From assembly GCA_024232355.1 (NCBI GenBank), contig JAAEPW010000375.1, forward strand, positions 36,401 through 100,400: DNA of 64,000 nt, in the 5' to 3' direction. The DNA is from Chloroflexota bacterium (GTDB lineage: Bacteria > Chloroflexota > Anaerolineae > B4-G1). The notes below the pieces were generated by a model. The model did not search any database. It saw only the letters and a program-made list of their open reading frames with translations, and had not been told where the DNA came from. Position numbers and translations under genes: made by a program. The number at the start of each line of letters is the position of its first letter. The stretch's first letter is position 1. This document shows positions 24,802 through 34,474 of the stretch, piece by piece.

Positions 24802-24835
24802 TCGTGTCGAATTTTCCTGTCAGCCTGTGTGACAG

Positions 24836-27800
24836 TTATTGGTTTTTCACAACAAGCGGCAGGTATATCCAGAACGTGTCTGGTTGACGAACCTCTATCG
24901 CAACGGTCACTGTGGCTGTGTCACTGCCGTCGTTGCCATCACTGATCGTATACGTGAAGGTGTCAGGCCCGTCGAGACCCAGCGTTGGTGTGTAGATGAT
25001 AGTGGCCCCGGCGATGCTGGCGCTGCCAGTGGTGGGAGCGCTAACTGTTTCTATAGTAAGGGTATCGAATTCGGGATCGGTATCATTATCTAGGACGGTG
25101 ATGATCACGGCTGTATCATCGTACGTCGTCGCATCGTCGTCCACTGCGTCTGGCGAATCGTTCACCGGGTTGACGGTGAGGTTAACTATGGCGGTTGTGC
25201 ACTCTGACGGCGTGCCGTCGTCGCAGACCTGGTAGCTAAAGCTATCACTGGTGGTTTCACTTCCGTCGTGGGTGTAGCTGAACGTGCCGTTCGCGTTCAG
25301 GGTTAACGTGCCGTGCTCAGGCCCGCTCGCCGGGGTCGTGTCGACGGTCAGGTTGTTTCCTTCGGAATCAGTGTCGTTGTCCAGTAGATTGTCGCTTCCA
25401 CCATCCAATTCGGTGGCAACGTCACCCTCATCTACTGTGATAGCGTCACTCACGGCGTCCGGCGCGTCGTTGACCGGGTTGATCGTGATGTTCGCGGTGG
25501 CGACGTTGCTATCGACAGTGCCGTCGTTTACCCGGTAGGTAAAGTTGTCGCTGTGGTTCTCGCTGTCATCGTGTTCGTAGGTGAACGAGCCATCCCCGTT
25601 CAGGGTCAGTGTGCCGTGGGTGACGCTGCTGACCAGTGTGACGGTGAGGGTATCGCCGTCGTCGTCGTGGTCGTTGTGCAGCACGCCCGGCACATTTTCC
25701 ACGAGTGTGCCGGCCTCGTCCACGTTATAGTTGTCGTCCGAGGTCACGGGGGCATCGTTGACGTTGTTCACCACGATGGTAAAGGTCTGGGTGCCGGTCA
25801 GGCCCAAGGTGTCCTGCACTTGCAGGGTCACGGGTTGGTCGCCCACGTCTTGGTTGGCCGGTGTGCCAAAGAGGGTCGCCGTGCCATCGCTATGGTCGGT
25901 CAGGTCGAGCCAGCCGGGCAGCAGTGGCGCGGTGATGCTCACCACATCGCCGTCTTCCACGTCAGAAGCGGTGACGTTGTAGGTGTAGGGTATGTCTTCG
26001 GTGGCTGTCTCGACCGGTATGCTGGTAAAGGTTGGCACGTCGTTCACTGCGTTGACGGTGAACGCTGCACTGTCACTGGCGGACAGTCCGCCTGGGTCGG
26101 TGGCCGTAAAGACGACGGTCTCGCTCCCGTTCCAATCGACGTCTGGCGTGTCGATGGTTGCCACCCGGTCTATGATGTTGACTTGCAGTTCGACGTTCCC
26201 GCCAAAGTCCCACGTCATCTCGGTGTCCTCGTTGTCCACATCGGCTACATAGTCGTCCAGGTTGATAGCGACGAAGGTTTCCCCTTCGTCTATCGTTTGA
26301 TCAGGGATGTCGCCTGCCACAGGCGCGACGTTCGACGGGTTGACAGTGAACGATGCGCTGTCACTGTCCGATAGCCCGCCCGGATCCGTGGCCGTAAATA
26401 CGATGGTCTCGCTCCCAAGCCACTCGACGCCCGGCGCGGTGACGGTCACCACCCGGTTCACAATGTTCACTTGTAGCTCTGTATTCCCCGCAAAATCCCA
26501 CGTCATTTCTGCGTCTGTGTTGTCCACATCGGCCACATGGTCATCCAGGTTGATGGTCGCGAACGCATTTCTTACGCTGATCGTTTGGTTTGGGATGTTG
26601 ATCACCACCGGTGCGTCGTTCACTGGGGTAATGGTGAAACTAACGGTGACGGTATTTGTATCGGTCAGACCATCGCTGGCCCTGTATGTAAAGCTGTCAC
26701 TAAGATTCTCATTGCTATCATGTTCGTAGGTGAACGAGCCATCCTCATTCAACGCTAGCACACCGTATGAGACGTCGCTGACCAACGTGGCGGTGAGGGT
26801 ATCGCCGTCAATGTCGGTGTCGTTGCTCAGGATGCCAGGGGCGCTCTCGGCGAGGGTTTCTCCCTCGTCCAGACTATAGGCGTCATCGTTCGCCACCGGC
26901 GCGTCGTTGACCGGGTTGACGACGACAGTGACCATAGCCGTGTCGCTGCCTCCCTGATCGTCACTGATCGTGTAGGTAAAGATATCCCAGCCATTAAAGT
27001 TGAGAGTTGGGGTATAGATGACAGTATCCGTATTATAGTCAGTCACGCCGTGGATAGGCTGGGAGACCAAATCCAAAGTCAGGGGATCACCATCCACATC
27101 TTCATCGCTGGACAGCACGTTGATGGATACCGGTGTATCTTCATCTGTCTCCGTCTCGTCATGCGTCGCGAAGGGGTCGTCGTTGACTGGATGAATGGTA
27201 ACAGTGACCCACGCCGTGTCGCTTCTGCCCTCCCCATCGCCGATGGTATAGGTAAAGGCATCGCTGCCGTTGAAATTGAGGGCCGGTGTGTAGGTGACGA
27301 CGGTCCCGTTGGTGTTGGCGTTACCGTGAGATGGTCTGCCAACCGTTTCCATATTGAAAGGGTCACCCTCAGCATCGCTGTCGTTAATCAACACACTGAT
27401 CCCGACCGCTGTGTCCTCATCTGTCTCGCCACTGTCGTCGTCCGCGTCCGGCGGGTCGTTGACCGGGACGACGGTGATGCTCACTACGGACGTATCGCAC
27501 AACTGCGGCTCGCCGTCATCACAAACCTGGTAGGTAAAACTGTCACCAGTGGTCTCGCTGCCGTCGTGGGTGTAGCTAAAGGTACCGCTGCCATTCAGGA
27601 TCAGGCTGCCGTGGTCAGGGCCACTGACAGGGGGCGTAGTGACTGTCAGGGTATCGGCCGAGTCGGGATCGGTGTCGTTGTATAGCAGGGTCGTCTGACC
27701 CCCGTTTAGGGTGGTGATGGTATTACCTTCGTCCATGGTAGCATAGTCGTCTCTCGCGTTAGGAGAATCGTTTACGTCCTCGGTGACGACGACGCTCGAA

Positions 27801-30800
27801 ATGTACACGGCTGGTTCACCAGCGTCGTTGTCCACCACGACCCGAACGGAGTAGGTATCCGGGGAGTTAAAGGAGTGTTTGACAACGCGCGTCGTGGTGA
27901 CGACCTGAGGGCTGCCATCGTCAAAGTTCCAGGTATAAGTGATGGGTTCAGACGCGGTGGGTGGCACGACGTATGCCGTAAAGGTAACCGGTGCATTTGC
28001 CTGTGGAGAGACTGGAACATTCTGGAAAAATACGCCGGATATGCCCTCTCTGATCTCTATGACCTGGGTATACACTGCCATACCACCCAAGTTGGTGGTC
28101 GTAAGGGCAATGGTACGGGGGCCGCCAGAGCCATAGCTATGAGCCACGGTCTGGGTCGTCGTGACGATAGTGGTATCATCGCCGAAATCCCAGGTATAGG
28201 TTATGGGTGGGAGCGCAGAGCTTGGCGTATAGAGCGCCGTAAAGCTGATCAACATCCCCGCCTCCGGTTCATCTGGAATGTAGTCGAAGGAGGTTTCGGT
28301 TACTGATGTGCCTATCCCTGTAAGTTTGGAGAAAATCGCGCTGCCGTAGGGGTTCTCTGCCGTGAGTTGTATGGTGTAATCGTCTCCCGACGAGAACTGG
28401 TGAACTATGGTCGTCGCATTCGTCACCACGATTGGCGAGCCGTCGCCAAAGTCCCAGGTGTATGTGATCGGCTGGGAGGCAGTGCCCGGGACAACGTGGG
28501 CCATGAAGGTGATGGGAATGTTTTCCATTGCCGGGATCGGGCTAAAGCTAAAGGATGCATTAGACACGCCTTGTTTGACCTCGATGAAGCGGCTATGCAC
28601 CGCTGTGCCAAAGTCGTTGGTAGTCGTGAGGTTGACTGTATAGTCCCCACCGGCGTCATAGATATGGGCCACGTTCTGTGTCGTCGTGACGACAATGTCG
28701 CCATCGCCAAAATCCCAGGTGTAGATTATGGGGGTGGTCGCAGAAGTAGGGGTGTAGGTCACCGTAAAGTCAACCGGGGTTCCCGCCACGGGCACAGGCG
28801 GAGCATAGTCGAAGGAGACGTCGGTTAGCGGCTCACCCACGCTGACAATCTCGGAAAAGTCTGTGCCGTCGTAGGGATTCTCTACCGTGAGTTGTACGGC
28901 ATAGTCGCCTTCAGACGAGAACTGGTGGGTCACGGTCGGCGTGTTTATCATCTCTATGGGAGGCCCATCGCCAAAATCCCAAGTATAGGTGATCGGAGGT
29001 GTGACGAGGGATGTGCTGGCTATAAAGGTGGTATCTGCACCGACCCACACAGGTTGCGGCGAGTAGATGAAAGAAGCCGTGGTCGCCGGCCAGCCAGTAA
29101 GTTGGACGTCATCTATGTACCAGAGCAATTCTGTTTGAGAATCGGCATTGAAGCGGAATTGCAGGTTCGAGGCTCTATCGAAATCTCTCAGGTCTACCAG
29201 TTCTGTGGCCCAGTGAGTTGACGAGTCGGTAAAGGTGGCTACCCTGCTCCAATCGAGGCCATCAGGTGAAGCTTCTACGTAGCCCGCATTACTGCCAGAA
29301 GGTATCTGGTAGCAGGTGGCAAATTTGAGGGTTGTGCTGGCGTACTCGGAGGCATCTACTGAAGGAGCAGTCAAAAGTCCATCCTGGGAGCCCGACACGT
29401 CTACTTCCCAGGCGTGTGAGTAGCTATAGTTCGCGTTTTCGGCGAGGTTCCAGGGGGATTCCGATGTCCACTGGCCGCCAGGGATATCTTGGCCGACGAT
29501 GAGAATTTCGTCCCAACCACGTCCGTCGGGACCAGTTACCAGAGGGTAGTTGTCGTACTGCTGAAATTTGATGCGAAAGTTTGGCCCCAGGGTCATACCG
29601 GCTGTGGCTGCTTCGGTTGCCAGATCAAAGGTATAGCGTTGCCAGATGCCTTCCTCCTGGTCAGGCGCGTTGATGATTGGGTGCCAGTTGGTGCCGTCGT
29701 CGCTGATGGCGATGCCGTCGGCATTGTAACTGCCGGTAAAATCTCCATTGAACTCGTGTTGTTCATCACCCCACTCTGCGTGCGAAAAGGTCAAGAAAGC
29801 TTCGCTTACGTCCGAAAGGTCCACAGTCCAAATGGCTTCATTCAGTGTGTAGGTGCCAGCACTGGTATTGTCCATTAACAAGGCATAGGTACCCAGGGCA
29901 GTACCGTGGTCGCCCGTGACCTGAATGCGACCCTCGCTGGTCGAGGAGAATGTCGTCCATGCCGCGCCGAGGGAGCCGGTTTCAAAGCTGTCTCCCTTGA
30001 TGGTCCAGTTCTCCACATCGTCTGCAAAGAGGCTGGTTGCTGGTTCGACGGCAGCATCCTCAAATGCATCGTGGCCATAGGCAAATGTCGTGTAGGCTAT
30101 GCCCACTTGGTCGAGGACGGTGTATGTGCTTCCCGCAAGAGCTTTCAGGGCTATCAGGGTGAAGGGGCCGTCTACGTTGTGCTCGTTGATGGCACGGCCA
30201 TCGAAAGCCAGCGAGAGGCTTTGTATGCCTACGGCAAGCGTTTGAGGGTCACTGATGGCCCAGGAGATGAGGGAGTTGTTCGCGTCGACCAACCAGCCCT
30301 CAATGCGGTATGCCTGCCCGCCCTCCCCGGCCTCGACCTCTACGTTCACCGTGATGAGCAGTTGGTCGAATTTTCCGTCGTCGTCGGTATCAACGCCAGC
30401 GTCGCTGTATCCACCGGCCGCTATCAGGAAGAATGGTTGGATGGGAGAGGGAGGCAGTATAGGGGTGGCGGGTTCAGGGTTCAACGAGATGAGTTTGGCG
30501 CTCAACTCTGGGACCGCGTCAATGATGTAGGGTTCCGTTATGCCGTCGGTGATCTGGTCGGCGGTGTTGCGCACAAAGAGATGGGCCAAGGTATATGGGC
30601 CGGTCGTATTTCTGAGTTCATTGAATTGTAAGGTGACTTGGGGGGCGGAACCGGTCCACGTGGCTTGCATAGGTATCTCGTCTTGCCCAGCGTATAGGAC
30701 ACCTTGCGCGGTGTAGGTTCCCGCTTTTTGTATGTTCAGGCCGGTCTCTACGATCAGGGTATCGGCATAGCTATCGTCATCTGTGTCAATGCTCTTATAG

Positions 30801-32788
30801 CTGTACTCGTTTGTCAAGACCGCCCCGGCGACACCAAAATCGTCGAATTTGTAGGGAGACGTTTGATAGTCCGGCTGGCTAAAGTCCAATCCGTTGACAA
30901 AGTCTTCTTTGCCAGGGTTTTCCGCGTCTGTCACCCACAGATTTTCCAGTAGGTAGGGGCCATCCACTTTGTTCAGGTAAATGTCCATGCCGTCAAAGGG
31001 CAGTTCTATCGTGTGACGCCCCGCCTCAAGATAGACTTTGCCAATGCCCTCGGAAAAGCCGCCCGCGAGTTGCCCGCGGAACCAATAGTCGTCCGCTTGC
31101 GCCACGCTTACCTGGATTTCGAACAAGAGTTGGTCGAAGCGGTTGTCGTTGTCCATGTCAACACCATAGTTCGCCACAACTTGACTGAACTGGATCGTTG
31201 AATTTGATATGTTGTCATTGTTCTCAATGCCAGTGTAGATTGTGTGATTGTCTGTACTTGGACTGGCGTCCGGTAGAAGCATCATTGCTGTCGGGCCACT
31301 TAGATCCGGCCAATCGCCAGGTGGGGTTCCGGTGACTGTAGGTTCTGCGGGCCAGCCCCAATAGTCGACAAAGCGGGTCTCCCACCAATCTTTTTTTACG
31401 ATTTTGCCGACATGGTTGTTTTTGTCGAATTGCCAGGTGGCCATACGGTATTCGTCTTCATTTGTCGACCACCAGTTGTTGACTTGGCTCTCAGGCCAAT
31501 TCTCACTAACTGCGTACATTCCGTAGGTGCTTGCATACCATCCCGATGTAGTACGCAACGAGTTGTATCCTTCGGCAACTTGGGGCGAAGCGCACACTCC
31601 TCCCGATCCTTCGTAGCTGGAGTAGCCTCGCATGACGTACCAGTTTTCTGCCGATGGGCTTGACGGTGTTGTCCATACTTCCGTCGAGTGGTCCCAGGTG
31701 CTATGCCTCCAATCTCCCCAAACAGGGCGGGACGGAATGCCGGCAGAGCGGTTAAAAGCAGATAGTAGAGAGGCAACGGTTGTGCATTCGTTCTTGTTGT
31801 TACCCGAACACGACATTGGATTCAATGCGCACCATGCGTCAGAGTGGTATTGAGGCCACGCAACACAGGTATACTCGTCGACACGCTGTCCCAAGGCATT
31901 CGCCGCATCCCACGTATTGTCCGTACCATTGATGGTTGGAATGACGTGATCTTCAAAGATGTAATCCTGATACTGTCTATTTTCAAAGCCCCAGGCATAA
32001 CCGTGATAGATCCATTCACCTTCTGGAATCCAGTCATAGTCATCGTGATCGTACTCGCGTGGCCCCGAATTCCATTCAGAATAATGAACAGATATTTCGT
32101 CTCGTGGGTTATCAGGGTCGTCGTCATATATGAAGGCTTTTACAAAGTCATCGCTCAAGTGGGTTGGTAGCTGAAAGATGACATACAAGTTCAGGCTTTG
32201 GCTCCAACTACCATCCTCCATGGTGATCTCGTATATGCCGACTGTACCATCGTCGGGCACGTAGATGTTCCACTGCCCGGAGCAGGGGTCTCGCACAGGT
32301 GTCAAAGTGGTTAGTGTTCCTATGCTCTTGGAGATTGTGATCGTGCCATCGGCAGGGCCGCCTACTGAAAAGGTGGTGCCCCGGCGCACGATGACCGAGT
32401 CTTCCCCCCAGGGAGCCAAGGGAGTGGGAAGGGCAATGTATTTGTCGCCGAAACGTTGCCAGGGGTAATATTCTCTGGTCTGGAAATTCTGCTGATACTC
32501 GACATAGATGCCGGGGCTGTGATCGGAGAGAGGGTTTGTGTCGTACAGTTTCTCCAGGCCGTCCGATAGACCATCGTCGTCGCTGTCGGCGTCCAGTGGA
32601 TCAGTAACGTAGGGTCCGCCAGCAGTGTTGTACCATCCATCTTCCTCGACTGTGTTAGGCAAACCATCACCGTCAATGTCTGCGGAGAGGTCGTACCATC
32701 CCTGTGCATATACTTGCGTTGGATGGGTAATGAACAGTGAGGTGAGAAAAATACTCAGTACAAAGAGGTAAGCTATACTTTTTTTCAT
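24836..32788 (-). CDS. Giant secreted multidomain protein: transglutaminase-like, PKD and cadherin-like repeats
   Basis: 2650 residues from the ATG at 32788 (AAAGG upstream). Signal peptide 1-29, cleaved after VYAQ. Calcium-binding thrombospondin-3-like loops follow (DIDGDGLPN, DADSDDDGLSDG). Residues about 330-400 look like a transglutaminase/protease core (Cys in NECTTVASLL, His in TWDHSTEVW). After beta-sandwich regions come five PKD-like repeats (about 1245-1665, each with YTWDFGDG or a variant), then about ten cadherin/tandem-95-like repeats opening with NDAPVA or a variant (about 1670-2640). The C-terminus is FWIYLPLVVKNQ, shared in type with two other secreted proteins here. Likely a cell-surface adhesin or matrix protein, perhaps cross-linked by its own enzyme core. 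Confidence 0.92.
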   Translation of the reverse strand: MKKSIAYLFVLSIFLTSLFITHPTQVYAQGWYDLSADIDGDGLPNTVEEDGWYNTAGGPYVTDPLDADSDDDGLSDGLEKLYDTNPLSDHSPGIYVEYQQNFQTREYYPWQRFGDKYIALPTPLAPWGEDSVIVRRGTTFSVGGPADGTITISKSIGTLTTLTPVRDPCSGQWNIYVPDDGTVGIYEITMEDGSWSQSLNLYVIFQLPTHLSDDFVKAFIYDDDPDNPRDEISVHYSEWNSGPREYDHDDYDWIPEGEWIYHGYAWGFENRQYQDYIFEDHVIPTINGTDNTWDAANALGQRVDEYTCVAWPQYHSDAWCALNPMSCSGNNKNECTTVASLLSAFNRSAGIPSRPVWGDWRHSTWDHSTEVWTTPSSPSAENWYVMRGYSSYEGSGGVCASPQVAEGYNSLRTTSGWYASTYGMYAVSENWPESQVNNWWSTNEDEYRMATWQFDKNNHVGKIVKKDWWETRFVDYWGWPAEPTVTGTPPGDWPDLSGPTAMMLLPDASPSTDNHTIYTGIENNDNISNSTIQFSQVVANYGVDMDNDNRFDQLLFEIQVSVAQADDYWFRGQLAGGFSEGIGKVYLEAGRHTIELPFDGMDIYLNKVDGPYLLENLWVTDAENPGKEDFVNGLDFSQPDYQTSPYKFDDFGVAGAVLTNEYSYKSIDTDDDSYADTLIVETGLNIQKAGTYTAQGVLYAGQDEIPMQATWTGSAPQVTLQFNELRNTTGPYTLAHLFVRNTADQITDGITEPYIIDAVPELSAKLISLNPEPATPILPPSPIQPFFLIAAGGYSDAGVDTDDDGKFDQLLITVNVEVEAGEGGQAYRIEGWLVDANNSLISWAISDPQTLAVGIQSLSLAFDGRAINEHNVDGPFTLIALKALAGSTYTVLDQVGIAYTTFAYGHDAFEDAAVEPATSLFADDVENWTIKGDSFETGSLGAAWTTFSSTSEGRIQVTGDHGTALGTYALLMDNTSAGTYTLNEAIWTVDLSDVSEAFLTFSHAEWGDEQHEFNGDFTGSYNADGIAISDDGTNWHPIINAPDQEEGIWQRYTFDLATEAATAGMTLGPNFRIKFQQYDNYPLVTGPDGRGWDEILIVGQDIPGGQWTSESPWNLAENANYSYSHAWEVDVSGSQDGLLTAPSVDASEYASTTLKFATCYQIPSGSNAGYVEASPDGLDWSRVATFTDSSTHWATELVDLRDFDRASNLQFRFNADSQTELLWYIDDVQLTGWPATTASFIYSPQPVWVGADTTFIASTSLVTPPITYTWDFGDGPPIEMINTPTVTHQFSSEGDYAVQLTVENPYDGTDFSEIVSVGEPLTDVSFDYAPPVPVAGTPVDFTVTYTPTSATTPIIYTWDFGDGDIVVTTTQNVAHIYDAGGDYTVNLTTTNDFGTAVHSRFIEVKQGVSNASFSFSPIPAMENIPITFMAHVVPGTASQPITYTWDFGDGSPIVVTNATTIVHQFSSGDDYTIQLTAENPYGSAIFSKLTGIGTSVTETSFDYIPDEPEAGMLISFTALYTPSSALPPITYTWDFGDDTTIVTTTQTVAHSYGSGGPRTIALTTTNLGGMAVYTQVIEIREGISGVFFQNVPVSPQANAPVTFTAYVVPPTASEPITYTWNFDDGSPQVVTTTRVVKHSFNSPDTYSVRVVVDNDAGEPAVYISSVVVTEDVNDSPNARDDYATMDEGNTITTLNGGQTTLLYNDTDPDSADTLTVTTPPVSGPDHGSLILNGSGTFSYTHDGSETTGDSFTYQVCDDGEPQLCDTSVVSITVVPVNDPPDADDDSGETDEDTAVGISVLINDSDAEGDPFNMETVGRPSHGNANTNGTVVTYTPALNFNGSDAFTYTIGDGEGRSDTAWVTVTIHPVNDDPFATHDETETDEDTPVSINVLSSDEDVDGDPLTLDLVSQPIHGVTDYNTDTVIYTPTLNFNGWDIFTYTISDDQGGSDTAMVTVVVNPVNDAPVANDDAYSLDEGETLAESAPGILSNDTDIDGDTLTATLVSDVSYGVLALNEDGSFTYEHDSNENLSDSFTYRASDGLTDTNTVTVSFTITPVNDAPVVINIPNQTISVRNAFATINLDDHVADVDNTDAEMTWDFAGNTELQVNIVNRVVTVTAPGVEWLGSETIVFTATDPGGLSDSDSASFTVNPSNVAPVAGDIPDQTIDEGETFVAINLDDYVADVDNEDTEMTWDFGGNVELQVNIIDRVATIDTPDVDWNGSETVVFTATDPGGLSASDSAAFTVNAVNDVPTFTSIPVETATEDIPYTYNVTASDVEDGDVVSITAPLLPGWLDLTDHSDGTATLFGTPANQDVGDQPVTLQVQDTLGLTGTQTFTIVVNNVNDAPVTSDDNYNVDEAGTLVENVPGVLHNDHDDDGDTLTVTLVSSVTHGTLTLNGDGSFTYEHDDSENHSDNFTYRVNDGTVDSNVATANITINPVNDAPDAVSDAITVDEGDVATELDGGSDNLLDNDTDSEGNNLTVDTTPASGPEHGTLTLNANGTFSYTHDGSETTSDSFSYQVCDDGTPSECTTAIVNLTVNPVNDSPDAVDDDATTYDDTAVIITVLDNDTDPEFDTLTIETVSAPTTGSASIAGATIIYTPTLGLDGPDTFTYTISDGNDGSDTATVTVAIEVRQPDTFWIYLPLVVKNQ

Positions 32789-33089
32789 TGTGATTTTTTT
32801 TCCTTTCAAGAATATTAAGGGGGTTCCTTGATTGAGTGAACTTCCCAAGGTATTGTAAATGAGGATGTCATAGAATTACTCACGCTACTATTATATGAAA
32901 CCAGAGTGGTTAAAAGGTAAAGAAAAAGTTAATAATCCCCAAGTTCATTGGAAAGGTCAAGTGGGATTTCGCGCGCTCAGGGTGTTGGGTTTTGTTTGGG
33001 GGTGTAGCAAAGAAGTCGAACAGGTTCGGAACCGAGTTGCTCACGCAAGTTGGCGCAGTCTGGTTATCTCTAGTTGGCAGCAGGTTTTA
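32789..33089. other. 301-base gap before the giant protein gene
   Basis: No gene seen. On the minus strand a TATAAT occurs at 32895-32890, about 100 bases before the start codon, but no good -35 hexamer is at the right distance. It may carry a separate promoter, so the giant gene may not belong to the upstream operon. Confidence 0.5.
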
Positions 33090-34451
33090 TTACTCGCCGA
33101 TTTCAGAGATGGTGTAACGATGTTTGCCCGAATCCTGGACGAGGATTTCGTCGGGAAATTCGAACCTTATCTCAACGTCGTCGCTCAGGGCAACTTTTAC
33201 TGTGCGCTCAATTGTGTCTAGCTGAGTCTGGTCCAGGTCGCCTTCTTTCACTATGCGAGCAACGATCAGGTCCAGGGACTTTTGTATCACCTGGAATTGT
33301 TTGATTCCCTCCAGACCAAATAACGGGCTGGCAAATCCACCCCAAACGCTACGGCCATCTCTGGTTTTGAACATGTCGATGTGGCGCCCTTGTACCAGGT
33401 TCATCAAGGGCAACTCGCGGCCACAGGGGCAGTGATCGACATTGCTCCAGGTTCCCATGTCTTCGATGCTATAACGTATAAAGGGCATACCATAGTTGTT
33501 CAAGTTCGTCGCGATAATGTGCCCGGTCTCATCTGGCCGGACAGGTTCGTTGCTGTCGAGGTCTTGGAGGATTTCGATATAGTTGTTTTCGATGCTGGCG
33601 TGGAGTCCGGCGTGGGCGTCGCACTCGCAGGCGACGCCACCCAGGTCACGAGTTCCGTAGCGATCAAACATTTTGCAACGGAATGTTTGTTCGATGAGTT
33701 GGCGCTGTCCAGGATAGAGCACTTCTGCCGAGGAAAAGATTCCGTCAAAGGTGATGTCGTCCAGGCTCTTTTCCTGTACAAACTGGGCAAAACAGTAGAG
33801 ACTGGAGGCGTACCCATAGAGGATGCGGGGTTGCTGCCGTCTGACTCGAGCGGCAAAGGCCCCCAGACTCTCCTCCGAGAGTACGTAAGCGTTGGTGAGG
33901 AAGCGATTCAGCACCCAGTCAATCAAGCGTGTCCGCAACGATTGGGAAGTGGATAGTTCAAAGTTCGCGCCCCAGATGTAGGCGTGGAGTTGGCCGAATT
34001 GCCAGCCAGCCCACCCTATGTGGCGGTGGGTGTCGGCAGTGACATAGTCACGAAATTTGACGTCTTGCATAAAGATCAGGGGGTGTCCGGTGGAACCACC
34101 GGTGGTGAGACGACTCATACGTGCTCGGCGCTCGCTCTCTGTGGTCAGCATATCGTCAAAGTTTTCACGGATGATGGACTTGGTCAATAGCGGCAGTTTG
34201 CTCAGGCTGCCTAGGTCGGCGAGGACGTCGTCGGGCTGGAAGCCAACCTGGTCAAAGGTGCGGCGATAGTAGGGGACGTGGTGGTAGGCGTAGGTGAGCA
34301 GTTTGTAGAGTTTGTCGCGTTGCAAGGACAGCAGTTCGTCACGCTTCAACCATTGTGTGTGATTGAGTTCGTTCAGACAGTCCAGGACACGGCGGCCCGT
34401 GGCCAACTGGTAGGTTTTCATCACTTGTCGACGTATGAAAGCATTCATCAT
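33090..34451 (-). CDS. CapK/PaaK-like adenylate-forming enzyme
   Basis: 453 residues, soluble. It has the adenylation motif TTGGSTGHPL (about 116-125), YGTRDLGG (about 266), TGHIIATNL, RYSIEDMG and a cysteine cluster HCPCGRELPLM. Phenylacetate-CoA ligase relatives named CapK occur in capsule and exopolysaccharide clusters, where they probably activate an acid for transfer to a sugar or peptide. Paired with the FemAB-like and GNAT genes upstream, it may supply an activated acyl group for polymer decoration. Start by the first of two ATGs; no clear ribosome-binding site. Confidence 0.88.
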   Translation of the reverse strand: MMNAFIRRQVMKTYQLATGRRVLDCLNELNHTQWLKRDELLSLQRDKLYKLLTYAYHHVPYYRRTFDQVGFQPDDVLADLGSLSKLPLLTKSIIRENFDDMLTTESERRARMSRLTTGGSTGHPLIFMQDVKFRDYVTADTHRHIGWAGWQFGQLHAYIWGANFELSTSQSLRTRLIDWVLNRFLTNAYVLSEESLGAFAARVRRQQPRILYGYASSLYCFAQFVQEKSLDDITFDGIFSSAEVLYPGQRQLIEQTFRCKMFDRYGTRDLGGVACECDAHAGLHASIENNYIEILQDLDSNEPVRPDETGHIIATNLNNYGMPFIRYSIEDMGTWSNVDHCPCGRELPLMNLVQGRHIDMFKTRDGRSVWGGFASPLFGLEGIKQFQVIQKSLDLIVARIVKEGDLDQTQLDTIERTVKVALSDDVEIRFEFPDEILVQDSGKHRYTISEIGE

Positions 34452-34474
34452 AGACTTTCTGGCAGATTTGATGG

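Noticed and set aside
25553..26374. Long plus-strand frame (273 codons) and similar ones at 27050-27685, 29906-30631 and 26307-26729
   Set aside because: They are antisense to the giant secreted protein; their long open frames follow from the Asp/Thr/Val-rich repeats on the coding strand, and they have no ribosome-binding sites or family motifs.
27780..29060. Regularly spaced similar segments that might be a CRISPR-like or other DNA repeat array
   Set aside because: They are protein repeats (YTWDFGDG, PKD type) about 250 bases apart with diverged codons, inside one reading frame.
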